Source of the DNA: Paramacrobiotus metropolitanus
Taxonomy: Eukaryota > Tardigrada > Eutardigrada > Parachela > Macrobiotidae
DNA: 64,000 nucleotides
Reading direction: 5' to 3'
Assembly: GCF_019649055.1 (NCBI RefSeq)
Contig: NW_026570278.1
Span: 434,001-498,000 of the forward strand
The translations under genes were made by a program, and so were the position numbers. Under the pieces are notes generated by a model, which had not been told where the DNA came from, searched no databases, and saw only the letters and a list, made by a program, of their open reading frames with translations. Within the stretch, counting starts at the first letter, position 1; each line of letters starts with the position of its first letter. Shown in pieces: positions 43,238-54,145 of the stretch.

Positions 43238-43903
43238 ATGGCTCAAAAAAGTCAAGCCAACCCGAAAGTTCAGATGACAAAGCAGATCCAGGCCAGGTCC
43301 ACAACTCAACCGGCACCTCTGGCCGTACGAAGTCAAGCAGCACCTGCGGCACCGAGAAATCAGGCTGCTCCGGCATCTGCAGCGAGTCAGGTGACATCTG
43401 CGATGACACCAGCGCAACGTCTTATCGATCCGGAAATCGATCGGTTTACGGGCTTTAATCCCAAATGTCCGGACTGTATCAGAAACAACAAGGCAGTTAG
43501 CGGTAAATTTCCATGTTGGAACTGCTTAATGCTCTTACCACCAGCTGAACGAAGCCTTGTGGCATATACGGAAGCCGCACGGGGCAATAAAGACGTATTC
43601 CGGAACGTTATCTACGCTGATAATTGGCAACACGTCCCACCGAAAGAGAAGATGTTAATTGAAGATCGTTACCGCCAATCTATTCAGAAAAGCGAACTTG
43701 GATGGGACGCAACACTGGAACCTCCACAAGATGACACGTGCGACGCGTATCGGAGGAAGTTTAATGCAGATATGGAACAGATGATGCAAGATAAGCGGCG
43801 TCAAGATTTGGAGGCCGAAGCGGTGGCCAGCCGTAAACGAGCAGAGGAGCAAGTCGCGCGCGAACATCGGGAGAAGTTGGCACAAAAAGGAAGGGCGCCA
43901 TAA
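43238..43903 (+). CDS. post-integrase region 6: Ala/Gln-rich protein with a paired CxxC motif
   Basis: ATG 43238 has a good context (AAAGATGG) and follows the spacer and possible acceptor, so this ORF may be expressed from a spliced RNA, as env-position genes are. Residues 1-60 are Ala/Gln/Pro-rich. Residues about 75-100 hold FNPKCPDC and FPCWNCLML, a four-cysteine zinc-ribbon-like pair. The C-terminal half is helical and charged (RRQDLEAEAVASRKRAEEQ). There is no signal peptide or membrane segment, so it is not an envelope protein. It ends in TAA, with the next coding stretch in the same frame. Confidence 0.6.
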   Translation: MAQKSQANPKVQMTKQIQARSTTQPAPLAVRSQAAPAAPRNQAAPASAASQVTSAMTPAQRLIDPEIDRFTGFNPKCPDCIRNNKAVSGKFPCWNCLMLLPPAERSLVAYTEAARGNKDVFRNVIYADNWQHVPPKEKMLIEDRYRQSIQKSELGWDATLEPPQDDTCDAYRRKFNADMEQMMQDKRRQDLEAEAVASRKRAEEQVAREHREKLAQKGRAP

Positions 43904-45609
43904 ACCGTCTCAAAATTAAAGGAAGATGAAGCAAGCGCCAGAGTTCAATCATTACTGATACAGATTGATGCGCTGATAAAAAATCCTTTTGACATCCGAA
44001 AAGACTTATTCGAAGCTCTTCTGCGTGAGAAGCTCAGGTTGGAACGAGGTGAAAAACCTAAACCAGAGACGCAGATGCTCATCGAGAAGATGACCGAAGA
44101 AGCCAGGAAGTCACGCCAACGTGAAGCGGAGGTGATGAAAGCATTCCAAAGCTTTAAACGAGATGAAGGAGGGTTTACACGACCTCGATCACCTGCCAGA
44201 CGAAGTGAGAGATCACGTGAATATTCACGGAAAGAAACTACGACTTCCGGAATGAGAGATCGCGGGAATACTCTCGTGAACGAACCCGGGACTATCATAA
44301 CGAACGAGATGATAGATCCCGTGAACGATCTCGTGAGCGATATCATCGTGGCCCAAGAGGGTGGGAACATCATGGAGATGAAGTTGTGGAAGTTGGCGCC
44401 CGACGCAAACCAATTTCGAATAACGCAGAGCGACGATCAGAATCGCGACAACCGGAACCTGAAAAGGAACGTCGTCAGGAACCGATGGGTTGTGCATTCG
44501 TACATCAAAAAGTTAGGGGCCTCACGCCGGAACGATCTCGAGATCAACGACGAGATCGGCGAAACAGAAGCTCGGACCCATATGATAAGAGATGGCAGGA
44601 TGATGTGGCATTCTACTCATCTTTTGAGCTGCCCAATAAAAGATCATCGAGCGGAGAACGTGAGGATAGCCCACCTAAATATAGCCGAATCCAGTCCACA
44701 GTTCACGTGGTAGAACCACTGGTTGTGACATTACCAGGAGATGAACCGATGGACACAACGTCTTCACAGGATACCGTGATCCACAAGAGACAGGTGATCC
44801 TTGACAGCGATCTCCAGCCGTCGACATCGGCGAGTAAGGCACCGCCGCGACGTGAGCAAGATGTCCGTCATATAATCGAAGAAAGGAGACAACAGGTTAA
44901 TCGACATGAACCAGAAAATCGTCGCGAAGTGGACAAACCGTCCCGGTTTAGTAATCCGCAACGTCGTCCTCAGTTCATCCGAAAAACATATAATATGGAT
45001 GACCTAGAAGATCAACGAGCCGAAATATGTCGATATCTGGGACTTGACATTGAATCGGAACAGTCGGGAATCATCTTGGCTCAGTTGCAGCACCTGCGAC
45101 AGTTCCTAATCGACTCTAACTACGAGGAGGAAATCAGAGAAAGCAGCCTTGGGCGATTGGCGACCACAACCGAAGATGCGAATACATACTACACGCCGAT
45201 CAGGCAGTGTGGTCTGCCAAGCCTGCTGGACCAGAACTTCTTGGGAGTTTCGATGGATACAGTCGATACCACGGGATGGACCCAGTTCGAATATCAAGAG
45301 ATAAAGGAACGACGGGAATATGTGGCGCAATTTGTACTACGACATGTGAACCCGGCATTTAAAGTGCTGGCAGCACGAGCAGCGATCGGTTTGGTAGTTG
45401 ATCCTACCAGCCATGACGCAAGAACGTGGGGTCAAAAGATCTTCGCTGCACGGTTGGCACACTACTCATCGATCAATCAATTGAGCTCCGATATCATGAA
45501 GAATAAAGTCCCACTGGTGTTTCGAGATAAAGCCGCCAAAATGGGTTCAGCCGCGAAACATCAAGCAATAGCTAAGAAGGCGGCTGATGACCTGAAAAAC
45601 GCTAAATAA
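43904..45609 (+). CDS. post-integrase region 7: helical and Arg/Ser/Glu-rich domain, then a folded unknown domain
   Basis: Coding signal runs in one frame from about 43920 to about 44238 (KNPFDIRKDLFEALLREKLR, then SRQREAEVMKAFQSF). It then shifts by one base to the frame open to 45609. On the second side the shifted frame continues an Arg-Ser/Arg-Glu dipeptide tract (RSREYSRERTRDY), so a single-base indel near 44238 explains the break. After a Pro/Arg/Glu-rich stretch, residues equivalent to 44995-45600 form a helical domain of about 200 residues (DDLEDQRAEICRYLGLD, then YVAQFVLRHVNPAFKVLAAR). No family is recognised. The stop TAA at 45607 is in frame with the next ORF. Confidence 0.6.
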
Positions 45610-45612
45610 CGA

Positions 45613-46110
45613 TTGGAATACGACAACCTCCAACGCATATTCGATTCTCACTATCAGGAGATGCTCGATCGAATCCGCGAGACGATGGACACGCAATACG
45701 TTGAACCGAAAGATCACGTCCATGCGTATATTAAAGAGCATCTATACGGACATGGGAATAATAAACCGATACCTCAAGTCCCTAATCCACCCGGCAGACG
45801 AGCTGCCAGGAATCAGCAGATTCGGGATCATTACGAGGATGTCCGACAACGGTTGGCTGACGATCCTCGTAACCGGAACTTACAGCTGGAAGAAGATGAC
45901 GCTCGACATCGACTTGAGGCGATCAAACGAAGTCGCCAAGGAAAAGGACGTGGACCACGTCATGTCGCTGTTCGAGTCGTTCAACACGAACAAGCAACGG
46001 AAGTTGCACCGACAGAACCTGTGGATCGAACCTCCGACCAAAATCAGCCGAAGTCGACGAAAAAACGTCAACCGCGAGATGGTGACGATGGAGATGAGAT
46101 GATGGAATAA
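45613..46110 (+). CDS. post-integrase region 8: C-terminal helical/basic segment
   Basis: It continues the frame of the previous ORF after one TAA. It begins with a helix (YDNLQRIFDSHYQEMLDRI), then VHAYIKEHLYG, then Arg/Asp-rich and Lys/Arg-rich segments ending in an acidic tail (DGDDGDEMME). The stop at 46108-46110 is followed by no further coding signal, so this is probably the true end of the last protein. Confidence 0.6.
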   Translation: MEYDNLQRIFDSHYQEMLDRIRETMDTQYVEPKDHVHAYIKEHLYGHGNNKPIPQVPNPPGRRAARNQQIRDHYEDVRQRLADDPRNRNLQLEEDDARHRLEAIKRSRQGKGRGPRHVAVRVVQHEQATEVAPTEPVDRTSDQNQPKSTKKRQPRDGDDGDEMME

Positions 46111-46959
46111 TGATAACGGTTAAAAAAGAGTTGCTGCGGCTTTGTGTCGGCTCTCCCTGTCCATCAACTCAGCTCAAGCTTAAAGTCTGAGAATCTTCGG
46201 TAATTAGCCGGATCTCTGTACGGAGCAGCTACGGTAAGACTTGCCGGCACTCTGTAATAAGGACGAGGTGTGCGACAGATGAACTTTACCAAGGAGGCAT
46301 GCTGAAATGAGCTTGAAAGTCGATATTAAAACGACTAAAGTTCCTCCATGACATATGGATGATGAATTATTACGATGTCGCACATCCCACATCATCTAAA
46401 AAGATGATCACACCAGGGAGGAAGCAAACTACGCTTGTCTACATGACGTCCCTCCATGACCAATACGGATCTCATTTGACCGAAGTCGTACAATAGATAC
46501 GCAAATATTCCAAAGATGAAGCAGTATTCATAAGTCGTACGATGATACGCACCTGATTCTCAAGCGGATCTGACGTGATGAAAGTCGCATTGTATGTGCA
46601 AGATGCTCAAGCGGAGCGAAGTTGCTGAATGGAGCGGAATGGGATCAAAAAGTTCCTAACGGTGGACAGGATACCTGTGACCAGATGAGTGGAGGATCCT
46701 AGTCTACGGATTTGATTAATACTTCTGTTGATCTGTTTTCTTACTGTTGATGTTATAGTATTTTTGATACAGATCTCTTATTTTCACATCACGGAATTGG
46801 AGTTGTCTATAATAGACTTGATGTGATAAAATGGACTAAAAGAGATGATGTTTTTATTAGCATTTTTACGAGCACGCACAGGCCGCTCACCAAACGATTG
46901 GATTCAACGCGGAGATGGATTTCAGCCTCGAACGGAGCTCGGCATCCCTCCCAGAGGCA
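46111..46959 (+). other. 3' untranslated region of the giant element
   Basis: About 850 bp lies between the last ORF and the 3' LTR, with stops in all frames until 46823. The sequence next to the LTR (CCCTCCCAGAGGCA) is only weakly purine-rich, so the polypurine tract expected there is short or degenerate. Confidence 0.55.
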
Positions 46960-47290
46960 TGTGAGCCATGGCTGCACTCACGTTCACCCTCACGCCTGTG
47001 GCGTTATGCGGATGACGTGTCTGTGTTGTGTCTCTTCTGATTGGTTGATTTCGCCTTGTGTGGGCGCGCCTATGTGCGCTGCGAAGAGCGTTGATTTAGC
47101 TCTTCGCTTGGCAGATTTGCCAGTGTTCAGGCAGTCGTTCAGTCAGTTGATTTGCACACTCAATAAAGTGTATTTATGCTAGTGGATGCCGTGCGTTGCG
47201 CATTTATCCAGAGTTCTTAGCATATTACGCTACGCAGGATCCTGTCAGTGGGGATCTCTGTCCTGGACTCATTCTGAGTACCACGTTATA
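46960..47290 (+). repeat. 3' LTR of the giant element (331 bp)
   Basis: Read side by side it is identical to the 5' LTR except for the absence of two bases near its start (CACTCACGTTC here, CACTCACGTATTC in the 5' LTR). It is followed by the GATG target duplication. Confidence 0.95.
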
Positions 47291-47294
47291 GATG

Positions 47295-48759
47295 GATACT
47301 AATTATTTAATCGGTTCCGGTTAGAACAAAAGGCTTAGTTCAGGCAATAGCAAAGGTCACAGCCTGCGACCTGCGCAATATACCTAAAGGAAGTTTTAAT
47401 GTTGTAAAATTGTGATGTTTTTTTGATTATGTAATAATACGATGTACCACAGGTGAATAAAGAGATTGCATCTACCTATGACTCATAGGTATATTCACTT
47501 TACAGTCTGCAGATTTTCTGGGTTATATTTGTACTGGTTTCCGGCTTGAGTAGTCTTCCCCGGCTGTCAAGCATCATTTATTTGTAATCGAAACTGGAAG
47601 CAGTCAAGCCCCATTTTAAATCAATAGTAAAAATTGTCTTAATATAGAAGTAATGCAAAGTAGTGCTAACAGGGAATGAACGGCTAGTTCACCCTTGAGC
47701 GAACATAAACGGAAACTGAACGCAAACACACTTCACACCTTGGTTAGGTACGGCAGTGGCCTTCGATGTGTTGTATTTATTATATACAGCATCATTCAAC
47801 TACGGATACGGCCGAACGATACGGATCTTGTTGTCCATAGCGTTTAGTCTGCGTGCTTTATACACGTTTATGTCAATGCTTATCCATTGTCTAGTGTGCC
47901 AGTGCATGGTCTAATAATGCTTGCAATTCTGAGCTGTGTTGTATCATATGCCTTCTGTAGCGGAGTTTGGTAATGAGCGTGTGTTGTGTTCGGCCAGGTT
48001 CAAATTCCCATGCTGTGTATGCAAAACACAGCAGGTTAATGGGTTACCTGCTACCGAGATGAAACTATTAAACTATTTAACTATTAAATAGTGTTTTTTT
48101 GCCTATTTTTTAACACACGATTTTTTACATATCTAATGGTAGCAGTAGAGTGAAGGGTTGTTCAATATTTGCAAAAATTCCCCGATGCTTCCGGGGTCTG
48201 GAGCAAATGCGCTTTGGTGCAGTGCTAATTTTTAACATACTGTATCTGCATTATTTCGGCGCTAAGGCGCAGTCCACGCACACATTAAAGCCGATATTAA
48301 CACGCAATATCATGCTAGTAAAGTACCGTCAGTGTATATGAGCCAAAATATACACACTCTAAGTAGATACAGGAACTGATATACATACCATGATTAACAG
48401 CAGATAAAATTTCAGCTCTTAAAAAATGCTGTGCAAGTATAATTAAGAATCGCGCCGTAATCGTAGCGCTGATTGAATTAAGCAGCTTTTTCTACAATAA
48501 TTTTGGAAGGCTTTCCGGCCACTTTGGAAATACTATCTGTGAACGGGGTTGTTTAGCATATGCTAACATAGGAGCAGGATGCCAACATAAGGCAGAGCCG
48601 GAGCGGGAAACCAGCAACCAATATAACAAACCCATTACGCCACCGGAAGTTGAGACGGCTGGCCGTTTCAGCAGTGACAATGTACTACGGTAGCATTATA
48701 ATGAATTTAAAAACTTATTAGTTTGGGTAAACAAATCATCTTGTCTCCGTACAGCGTAT
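47295..48759. other. intergenic; former upstream flank of gene X, with a tRNA-like repeat
   Basis: Before the insertion this DNA lay just upstream of gene X. No coding exon is supported. Near 47620-47660 a short AT-rich block resembles 2350-2390. A tRNA-like promoter pair is listed separately. Confidence 0.45.
47945..48110 (+). repeat. possible tRNA-derived SINE fragment
   Basis: TAGCGGAGTTTGG (47958) fits the pol III A box and GGTTCAAATTCC (47997) fits the B box, at a normal spacing of about 39 bases. No acceptor stem can be paired, so it is not a working tRNA. A T-run (GTGTTTTTTTGCC near 48090) could act as a pol III terminator. Only one copy is visible here. Confidence 0.35.
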
Positions 48760-49092
48760 TCAATGCACAGCGAGCTCCACTGCTCCGATCTTAAGCCTGG
48801 TCATAAAAGAATAAAACTGCATAACAATTCCCCGTACCGACTCTTTGTATAATGCACCGGTCACTAACAAGGGACAACGGTAACAGTCAAACCAGGAATG
48901 AATCTTGCGGATCAATCTGAGAGAAATTCTCCTGCTTTCAGATAATATGGAGGCAGAGATTTCCGGCCGGACCAAGCCCGATTTCTGCACACCCCATCCA
49001 AGCATCATGCAGTCACCTGCGTGCACAGTCCTTGGTTGGGGAATGCCGAAGTGCAGCCGCAATCCGTAATCGTGTAAGTTCCGGCGCAGCAA
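48760..49092 (-). pseudogene. possible serine-protease-like fragment
   Basis: The minus strand reads CMMLGWGVQKSG, then a stretch of about 45 residues, then CPLLVTGALY and RGIVMQF. In chymotrypsin-fold proteases a CxxxGWG block is followed by the region ending GGPLV...GIV, so the order fits. The catalytic GDSGG is not present, and neither the His nor the Asp motif is found upstream. It is at best a decayed fragment or an inactive homologue; chance similarity is possible. Confidence 0.25.
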
Positions 49093-49760
49093 AATAAATC
49101 CTGCAATTACAGCAGCTGCCGCCAGCCAATACCGTTTCGAAAATGAAGAAACGCAGTAAAATCTGTCATGGCTTTCAAATTTTTAGAGTACTTATCCAAG
49201 TGATATTACATATTATACTGCCATAACTGTGCGCATAATTTACCAAGGAGTCCGTCCCAAAACGTTGTGCCAAGAAATGCGTTGCAAACCCGCGGTTACC
49301 GATGTGGCGGGTTAAACCTATACTGTATCCATGAAACGGTGATGAGGACATTACTGTGCGAAATCATATTTATATGGAAGGAAGACGTTTGTATAAGCAG
49401 CGATAAATTGTCGCGGTGTCTATCATACAAGTGCGTGTCGTTGTACACTCATTTTTGATTGATATTAATTGATATTCATTGTTTATTGATTATTATTTTG
49501 CCGAGAAACCTACTGCACCTGCGGGAAATTTGTTGGGTTATTTGTACTGCATGGTTGCTCGAAGGGATAACCGTGATTGCAGCTCGCGCATGCTGAAAGG
49601 CAAATGCTTTCACGTCTTTTGTTAGGGGTCTAATGCCTATTAACGTCAATATTTTTATTGTCGATAATTACACTAACGATAAGTTTGAGAATTCTCAAGA
49701 ACGGCGTAGGAATAATTCTGAAATTAATTAAGTTTTTCTTGGTTTTGCTTGTTGTCGAAA

Positions 49761-51650
49761 ATGGATCTTAATCAATCGGTCAAATCTAGCACACTTAAAT
49801 ACGGGTGTCCCTGGACGGACAATATAACGAAACCGAAGCGCAGGAACCCTCGGAGTACAGTTATATCATCTGTTATCCCATTTTGTTGTTTTTCTGCACC
49901 ATTGGAAATTTTTCCTCTATCGCAGTTTTTGGAACCATTCGACATGCACCAAGTGCCGATGTTTTACTGCTAGCACTAGCGGTTGGTGATCTCTTGACAC
50001 TGTAAGTTGCATGGTAAAGGACTGTATAAAAACAATGTAGCGCGACGGTATTTGACCATGCTGTATGCTGTTTTACCTACACGATGCATATTTCAGCGTT
50101 ATGTATAGCAGTTATTCATATTTCTAACTCACTATTTTTGATATTATTAATTACGTATTACTGGACTCTTCTGTACGTTAATACAAGTACTATTAGAGAA
50201 CTCAAGAAAGGGCAGAGGATTTTCCTGGAGATACCTCTGCGAAAAGCGGCACCATTTATGTGGAGAATTTAGGCAGTGAAACAGTTAAACGAGCTCTTTC
50301 TGTTGTGATATTAACTGATCATTAATTTTTACGCTGCATTTTAACAAAATTAATAAAAATGCCTTAGTACATACTCGTAATGTTGGATATAGGGGGAATT
50401 CAGTGGCGCACTCTACATCTCCCCTGTACTGCTCCAGTCATCCGTATGGACTGCCACGTTATGGCTGAACAGGGGTTTTCAAAGCGCTGCATTGCACCTG
50501 CACATTGATGCAAGTACTGTACATACCGCGTACGGCGCACTGATAATCAGCCAAGTGTTGCAATCACTGCATTGACGCTGCAGAATTTGCATTTTGTTGT
50601 GCGTCGCACAGGCAGAATCCTTGAAGTGTGCTCGAATCTGGTTCAAAACGGCACATTTATCACTTAAAATGATTCCCGTAACTTATTCTTCATTTTGCAA
50701 CCAAAGTTGCGCAGAAGAAACCACTTTTTCGCCCGAAAATTGAAAATCAAAAGATTGGAAGATTTCGAAAACTCTCAAAACATGAGCCAAATCACGGTGC
50801 CACACCGGGCGGTGCCACCTGCGTCACGCTCTGGATGTCCACAGAATTTGTTTTTCCAACAACAATGTTAATAATTGTTAAGAACTCAGTACAATTCGGA
50901 TTTTGATTGATAACCTCATCTCAAAAGTTTTGTTCGTTATTAATATTTCGATGGATATGTAATCCGCATTAGTAAAACGAATAAATTAATAAAATTTGCA
51001 CGGTACATGTACCTGCATCAATGTGCAGGTATAAATGTGGCACGTTTTAAAAGCCCTGGAGGATGACTGGAGCAGTACAGGGGAGATGTAGAGTGCGACG
51101 GTAGAGTGCGACACTGAAATTCCCCTATATGATACAAGGTCTGTATATACAGTAGCTAAAAGTACTGTAGAAGCGTAATTTTTCGGGCATATGTACTGTA
51201 CAGACTGTATTGTACCTATGGTCGTACCGTATGTGTACTATTGAAAATGCAGGGCTACTCTGTACATACGTATAACAATAATAACAATTATTATAAAAAT
51301 AAGCTTCCACGAGTGCAATACCAACTTGCATTATCACAGTTATCACAAAGTAGACGATCGAACGAAAAGCGGACCATAACGGCTTTATTGCACCGTTTCG
51401 CATAAGTACAATAACGGTTTGCAAAAACTAGCGATTTGTAAGAAGCGGAACGATTTGCGCGTTTCAGCAACACTACAAACCGCTTTATTTTCTTCGTAGA
51501 AATTTTGATCCAAATCATTTATCACAAGTTCCTGGCGACAAATTTCACGACAACCCGCAAAAGCCTCAACGACTGGTTGTGTTTGGAAATGAAGAACATT
51601 CATGCAGTTCAATGGAAACCACCATCACGGTTACTACAAAAGTGTAGCGA
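49761..51650 (+). pseudogene. GPCR pseudogene, second copy (TM1-TM2 exon and C-terminal tail only)
   Basis: ATG 49761 matches the start of the first copy. After about 22 codons the frame must shift to reach the TM1-TM2 coding stretch (CTIGNFSSIAVFG, then LLALAVGDLLTL), which ends before GTAAGT at 50002. The TM1 Gly-Asn and TM2 Leu-x3-Asp signatures are clear here, clearer than in the first copy. Sequence corresponding to TM3-TM7 is deleted. The C-terminal tail region is recognisable near 51530-51640 but not in one frame. A transposon sits in the remaining intron. This copy cannot encode a receptor. Confidence 0.7.
50390..51127. mobile_element. 738-bp inverted-repeat element with TA target duplication
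   Basis: The left end is TAGGGGGAATTCAGTGGCGC and the right end is its near complement (CACTGAAATTCCCCTA). The repeats continue inward through CTCCCCTGTACTGCTCCAGT. TA flanks each end. The paralogous locus near 9105-9116 lacks it, which proves an insertion. There is no ORF for a transposase. TA duplication suggests a Tc1/mariner-type mover (inference). Confidence 0.85.
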
Positions 51651-51690
51651 ATCTGCGAATGTATGTAATAGGAGTATGCACAATTACAAC

Positions 51691-52103
51691 AAATTTTCAT
51701 ACCAGTAAAAATGCAGTGAAAAGGATAACTGAAATAAGTCTGAAAATATTTTACACAATACCGGCTGCGGTGTTTTGCGTATGATATTACGCAATACCGT
51801 AATATGGATGGACCTAGTTTGAATTGACGGGTATTGTATTTGCCCAACAGTTAAAAGCGTTGTCAGCTTCCGGCTCAAGAAAGCGTTTACTGTGGCTGTA
51901 ATCATGCCTAACAACTAATTTGATTGTACATTGTTTTACTAATTAGTTAATATAAAAGCAAAGGAATGACTCGAGGAACAACTTTAACAACAAATACAAA
52001 TTAATTTACCGTATTGCTAGTTTAGCGTGCTTGGCTGCTTACTCTCTAGACAGAATCAGCGCACATATGCTAGTGAGTGATAAATTTTAGGATTGCTTTC
52101 AGA
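51691..52103. other. intergenic, no gene seen
   Basis: This is AT-rich sequence with no supported gene or repeat. Confidence 0.4.
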
Positions 52104-52268
52104 AGCTTAGGACAAAAAAGACGCATAATCCCACCCACAGCATTCCGAACGCATGCGGCGCAGTGCGCTGCACGACGCAGCTAAAATATCCGGTTGTCGT
52201 ACAACTGCACTTGCCACATGCGTACGGATATCTGGGTATGGGGTTATGCGTCTTTTTTGTCCTAAGCT
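52104..52268. mobile_element. 165-bp MITE, copy 2
   Basis: It has the same length and the same inverted repeats as the copy at 2596-2760 (AGCTTAGGACAAAAAAGACG at the left, TTTTTTGTCCTAAGCT at the right), with about a dozen internal differences. Here the two ends pair almost perfectly. The flanking symmetry seen in copy 1 is missing on the left. Confidence 0.85.
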
Positions 52269-54098
52269 GTACTTTCGCTCATGAGGAAAACTGCAACAAA
52301 AGAACACTGAGCGGACAAAATTTTCGGCAGAAGTGTTGGCTGCCCCGGATGCTTTGAACCGTTTAGCGGCTTCCTGCGTCGCCCAAAATGCTTTTCGCAA
52401 ATAATCCAGTATTATTATACCGTAACGACAGTAAATTGTGTAATGTAGCCGTTCATCATAACATATTCTACGCTCATGAACCTGTCTGTCTGATCACTGT
52501 TCTACTTTACATGTCGTTCTCATATGCATATATAATGTGCCCTTGTATTCGCTACATTATCTATCGTTCTAACTACGATACATCCGCGTTAACATGTGTT
52601 CATAATAAAGCCTACGAAAAGCCCCGTTACAATTGGTAACACCTTTTGGGATTGTAAATTGCTCTTCTACATCTGTTATTTGTTCATTCATTTCTCCCTT
52701 CCTGATTAAGATTATTATGAATCACCATCCCATTGTCTTTACGTTTTAGCGCTAGAATCTTGATGCTCTTGACTTTTACTTTGGTACAGGCGATTCATTG
52801 TTGGATTTTCCTGCCAGCCAGCTAGCTGTTCTTGCTAATGCGCTTACCGCGCTTCTTGCCCTTGTGCTTTTTGCACTTCCTGCTACTTATTACTTTGTAA
52901 TAAGAATCTTGCCATGTTGCGTTGTGGTGTTCCTAATTATGCGGGGATGAATCTTTTTTTTCACAGCGTTCGTTGCCTAACTCATCTTCATCTTCCGGTC
53001 AGCATCTTGCCGGCCGTGCCAGCTTTTTGGCTACACGTTAGCATAACAGCCGCTAGATCGTGGTACGGTGGATTAACCATCCCACCAGAACAGCAGTCAA
53101 ACCGGCTACTGTTACAATACACTGTACGAAGCGGTCCGCATTCCGCCGAATGCCGGCTTTTTCAGCTGAATAGATGGTGCATCATTCGTGGGCAGTGAGC
53201 AGCGTCGGTATATCCGCTCTTCGCGGTCCACGAGAGCTTTCTCCTTTTTTTTAACGATTTGGTTTCCCAAAAAGCGGGTTGTCTGCACACCTAACGATTT
53301 CTGACGGATTCTGGGAGCTTCCGGGCGCGGAAGCCTGAGTAATTTAATGTCGCCTTGACCGCTTGACTTGAAAGATTATGCCAACAATCTGCCTGTTTTT
53401 GGGAACTGTCGGAGGTTCACAGAATATATGTTCACAATGGGGTCTCCGTTTACCTCTGGCAATGGTCTGGATTCACTCTCCTTTTGAAATTTCTTCCACT
53501 ACACGTGCACGGCCTTGTTATGAAAACTGAATAAAGTGACCCCTTCTTTTTGTGCTGCAGTGACCCCTTCTTTTTCTGTTTTTGGGTATACAGTCACATA
53601 GTATAGTACAATAATCAGGGGTCATGATTTGTTGCGCGGTCTAAGTCGCATTACTGGTCGGCCTCCGAATCACACCGCAGCTTTCCGAACCGCTGTCTAC
53701 GAAGAGTATTGTCTGGTTCGCCGTGAAACCGCCTCCTTTTCGGCCATTCAAACGCTAGCAAGTCGGGACATTTTAATCGATGGTTTATTGACGGTTCTCC
53801 TGCACTTCTACACATTTAAGGCTGCGGTGATGGTGTCGTGTGCGCGTATGACACGCTACAAAAACCCAGATAACTTCTAGTCTATTTAGTGTTGTAACTT
53901 ATTTCAAACTGCAGTAAACACCTTCAGAAGAAAAGACAGAAGTGCGGCTCGCTGCTGCTTGCAAAGGTTGACATAGACTTTTAGAATTTTTATTGCTCAG
54001 TAACGGTAGAAAGTCTGAACAAAACTTTTTGAAATAAAATTCGATTAAAGATATAATATGTAGAGGACTAATTTACGTGCAGCACGATTTGGTCCATG
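52269..54098. other. intergenic; one dispersed repeat, no gene supported
   Basis: 52315-52360 resembles 11670-11740. A short direct repeat GTGACCCCTTCTTTTT occurs at about 53538 and 53561. The plus strand is open at 53629-53880 without motifs or splice support, and I do not call it. Confidence 0.4.
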
Positions 54099-54145
54099 TT
54101 TAAGAATATTCGCCTCTATTGTAGTAGGGGGCGAATATTCTTAAA
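54099..54145. repeat. perfect hairpin with adjacent partial copy
   Basis: TTTAAGAATATTCGCC and its complement GGCGAATATTCTTAAA enclose a 14-base loop. The left arm and loop (TTCGCCTCTATTGTAGTA) are repeated directly after the hairpin (54150-54168). It looks like the remnant of a small inverted-repeat element. Confidence 0.65.

Larger units (their letters stand above)
23396..47290 (+). mobile_element. giant Ty3/gypsy-type LTR retrotransposon, 23.9 kb
   Basis: Two LTRs (23396-23728 and 46960-47290) bound the element. GATG precedes the left LTR (23392-23395) and follows the right one (47291-47294), a 4-bp target duplication. The order Gag, protease, reverse transcriptase, RNase H, integrase is that of Ty3/gypsy (Metaviridae-like) elements. 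Ordinary members are 5-8 kb; giant exceptions such as Ogre in plants and Burro in planarians are known. Here the excess lies in the Gag coiled coil, a very long protease-RT linker, and about 9 kb after integrase. There are no obvious nested insertions inside it. About ten in-frame stops and several frame changes interrupt the coding part. Confidence 0.95.
49440..51690 (+). repeat. segmental duplication, copy 2 (partner 8130-10620)
   Basis: This is the same block as copy 1, but with about 1 kb of the middle missing: sequence matching 9420 jumps to sequence matching 10475 near 51480-51530. An inverted-repeat transposon has been inserted at 50390-51127. Confidence 0.85.

Noticed and set aside
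43238-43903. Envelope gene in the env position of the giant element
   Set aside because: There is no signal peptide, transmembrane segment or fusion-type stretch; the protein is Ala/Gln-rich and charged with a CxxC pair.
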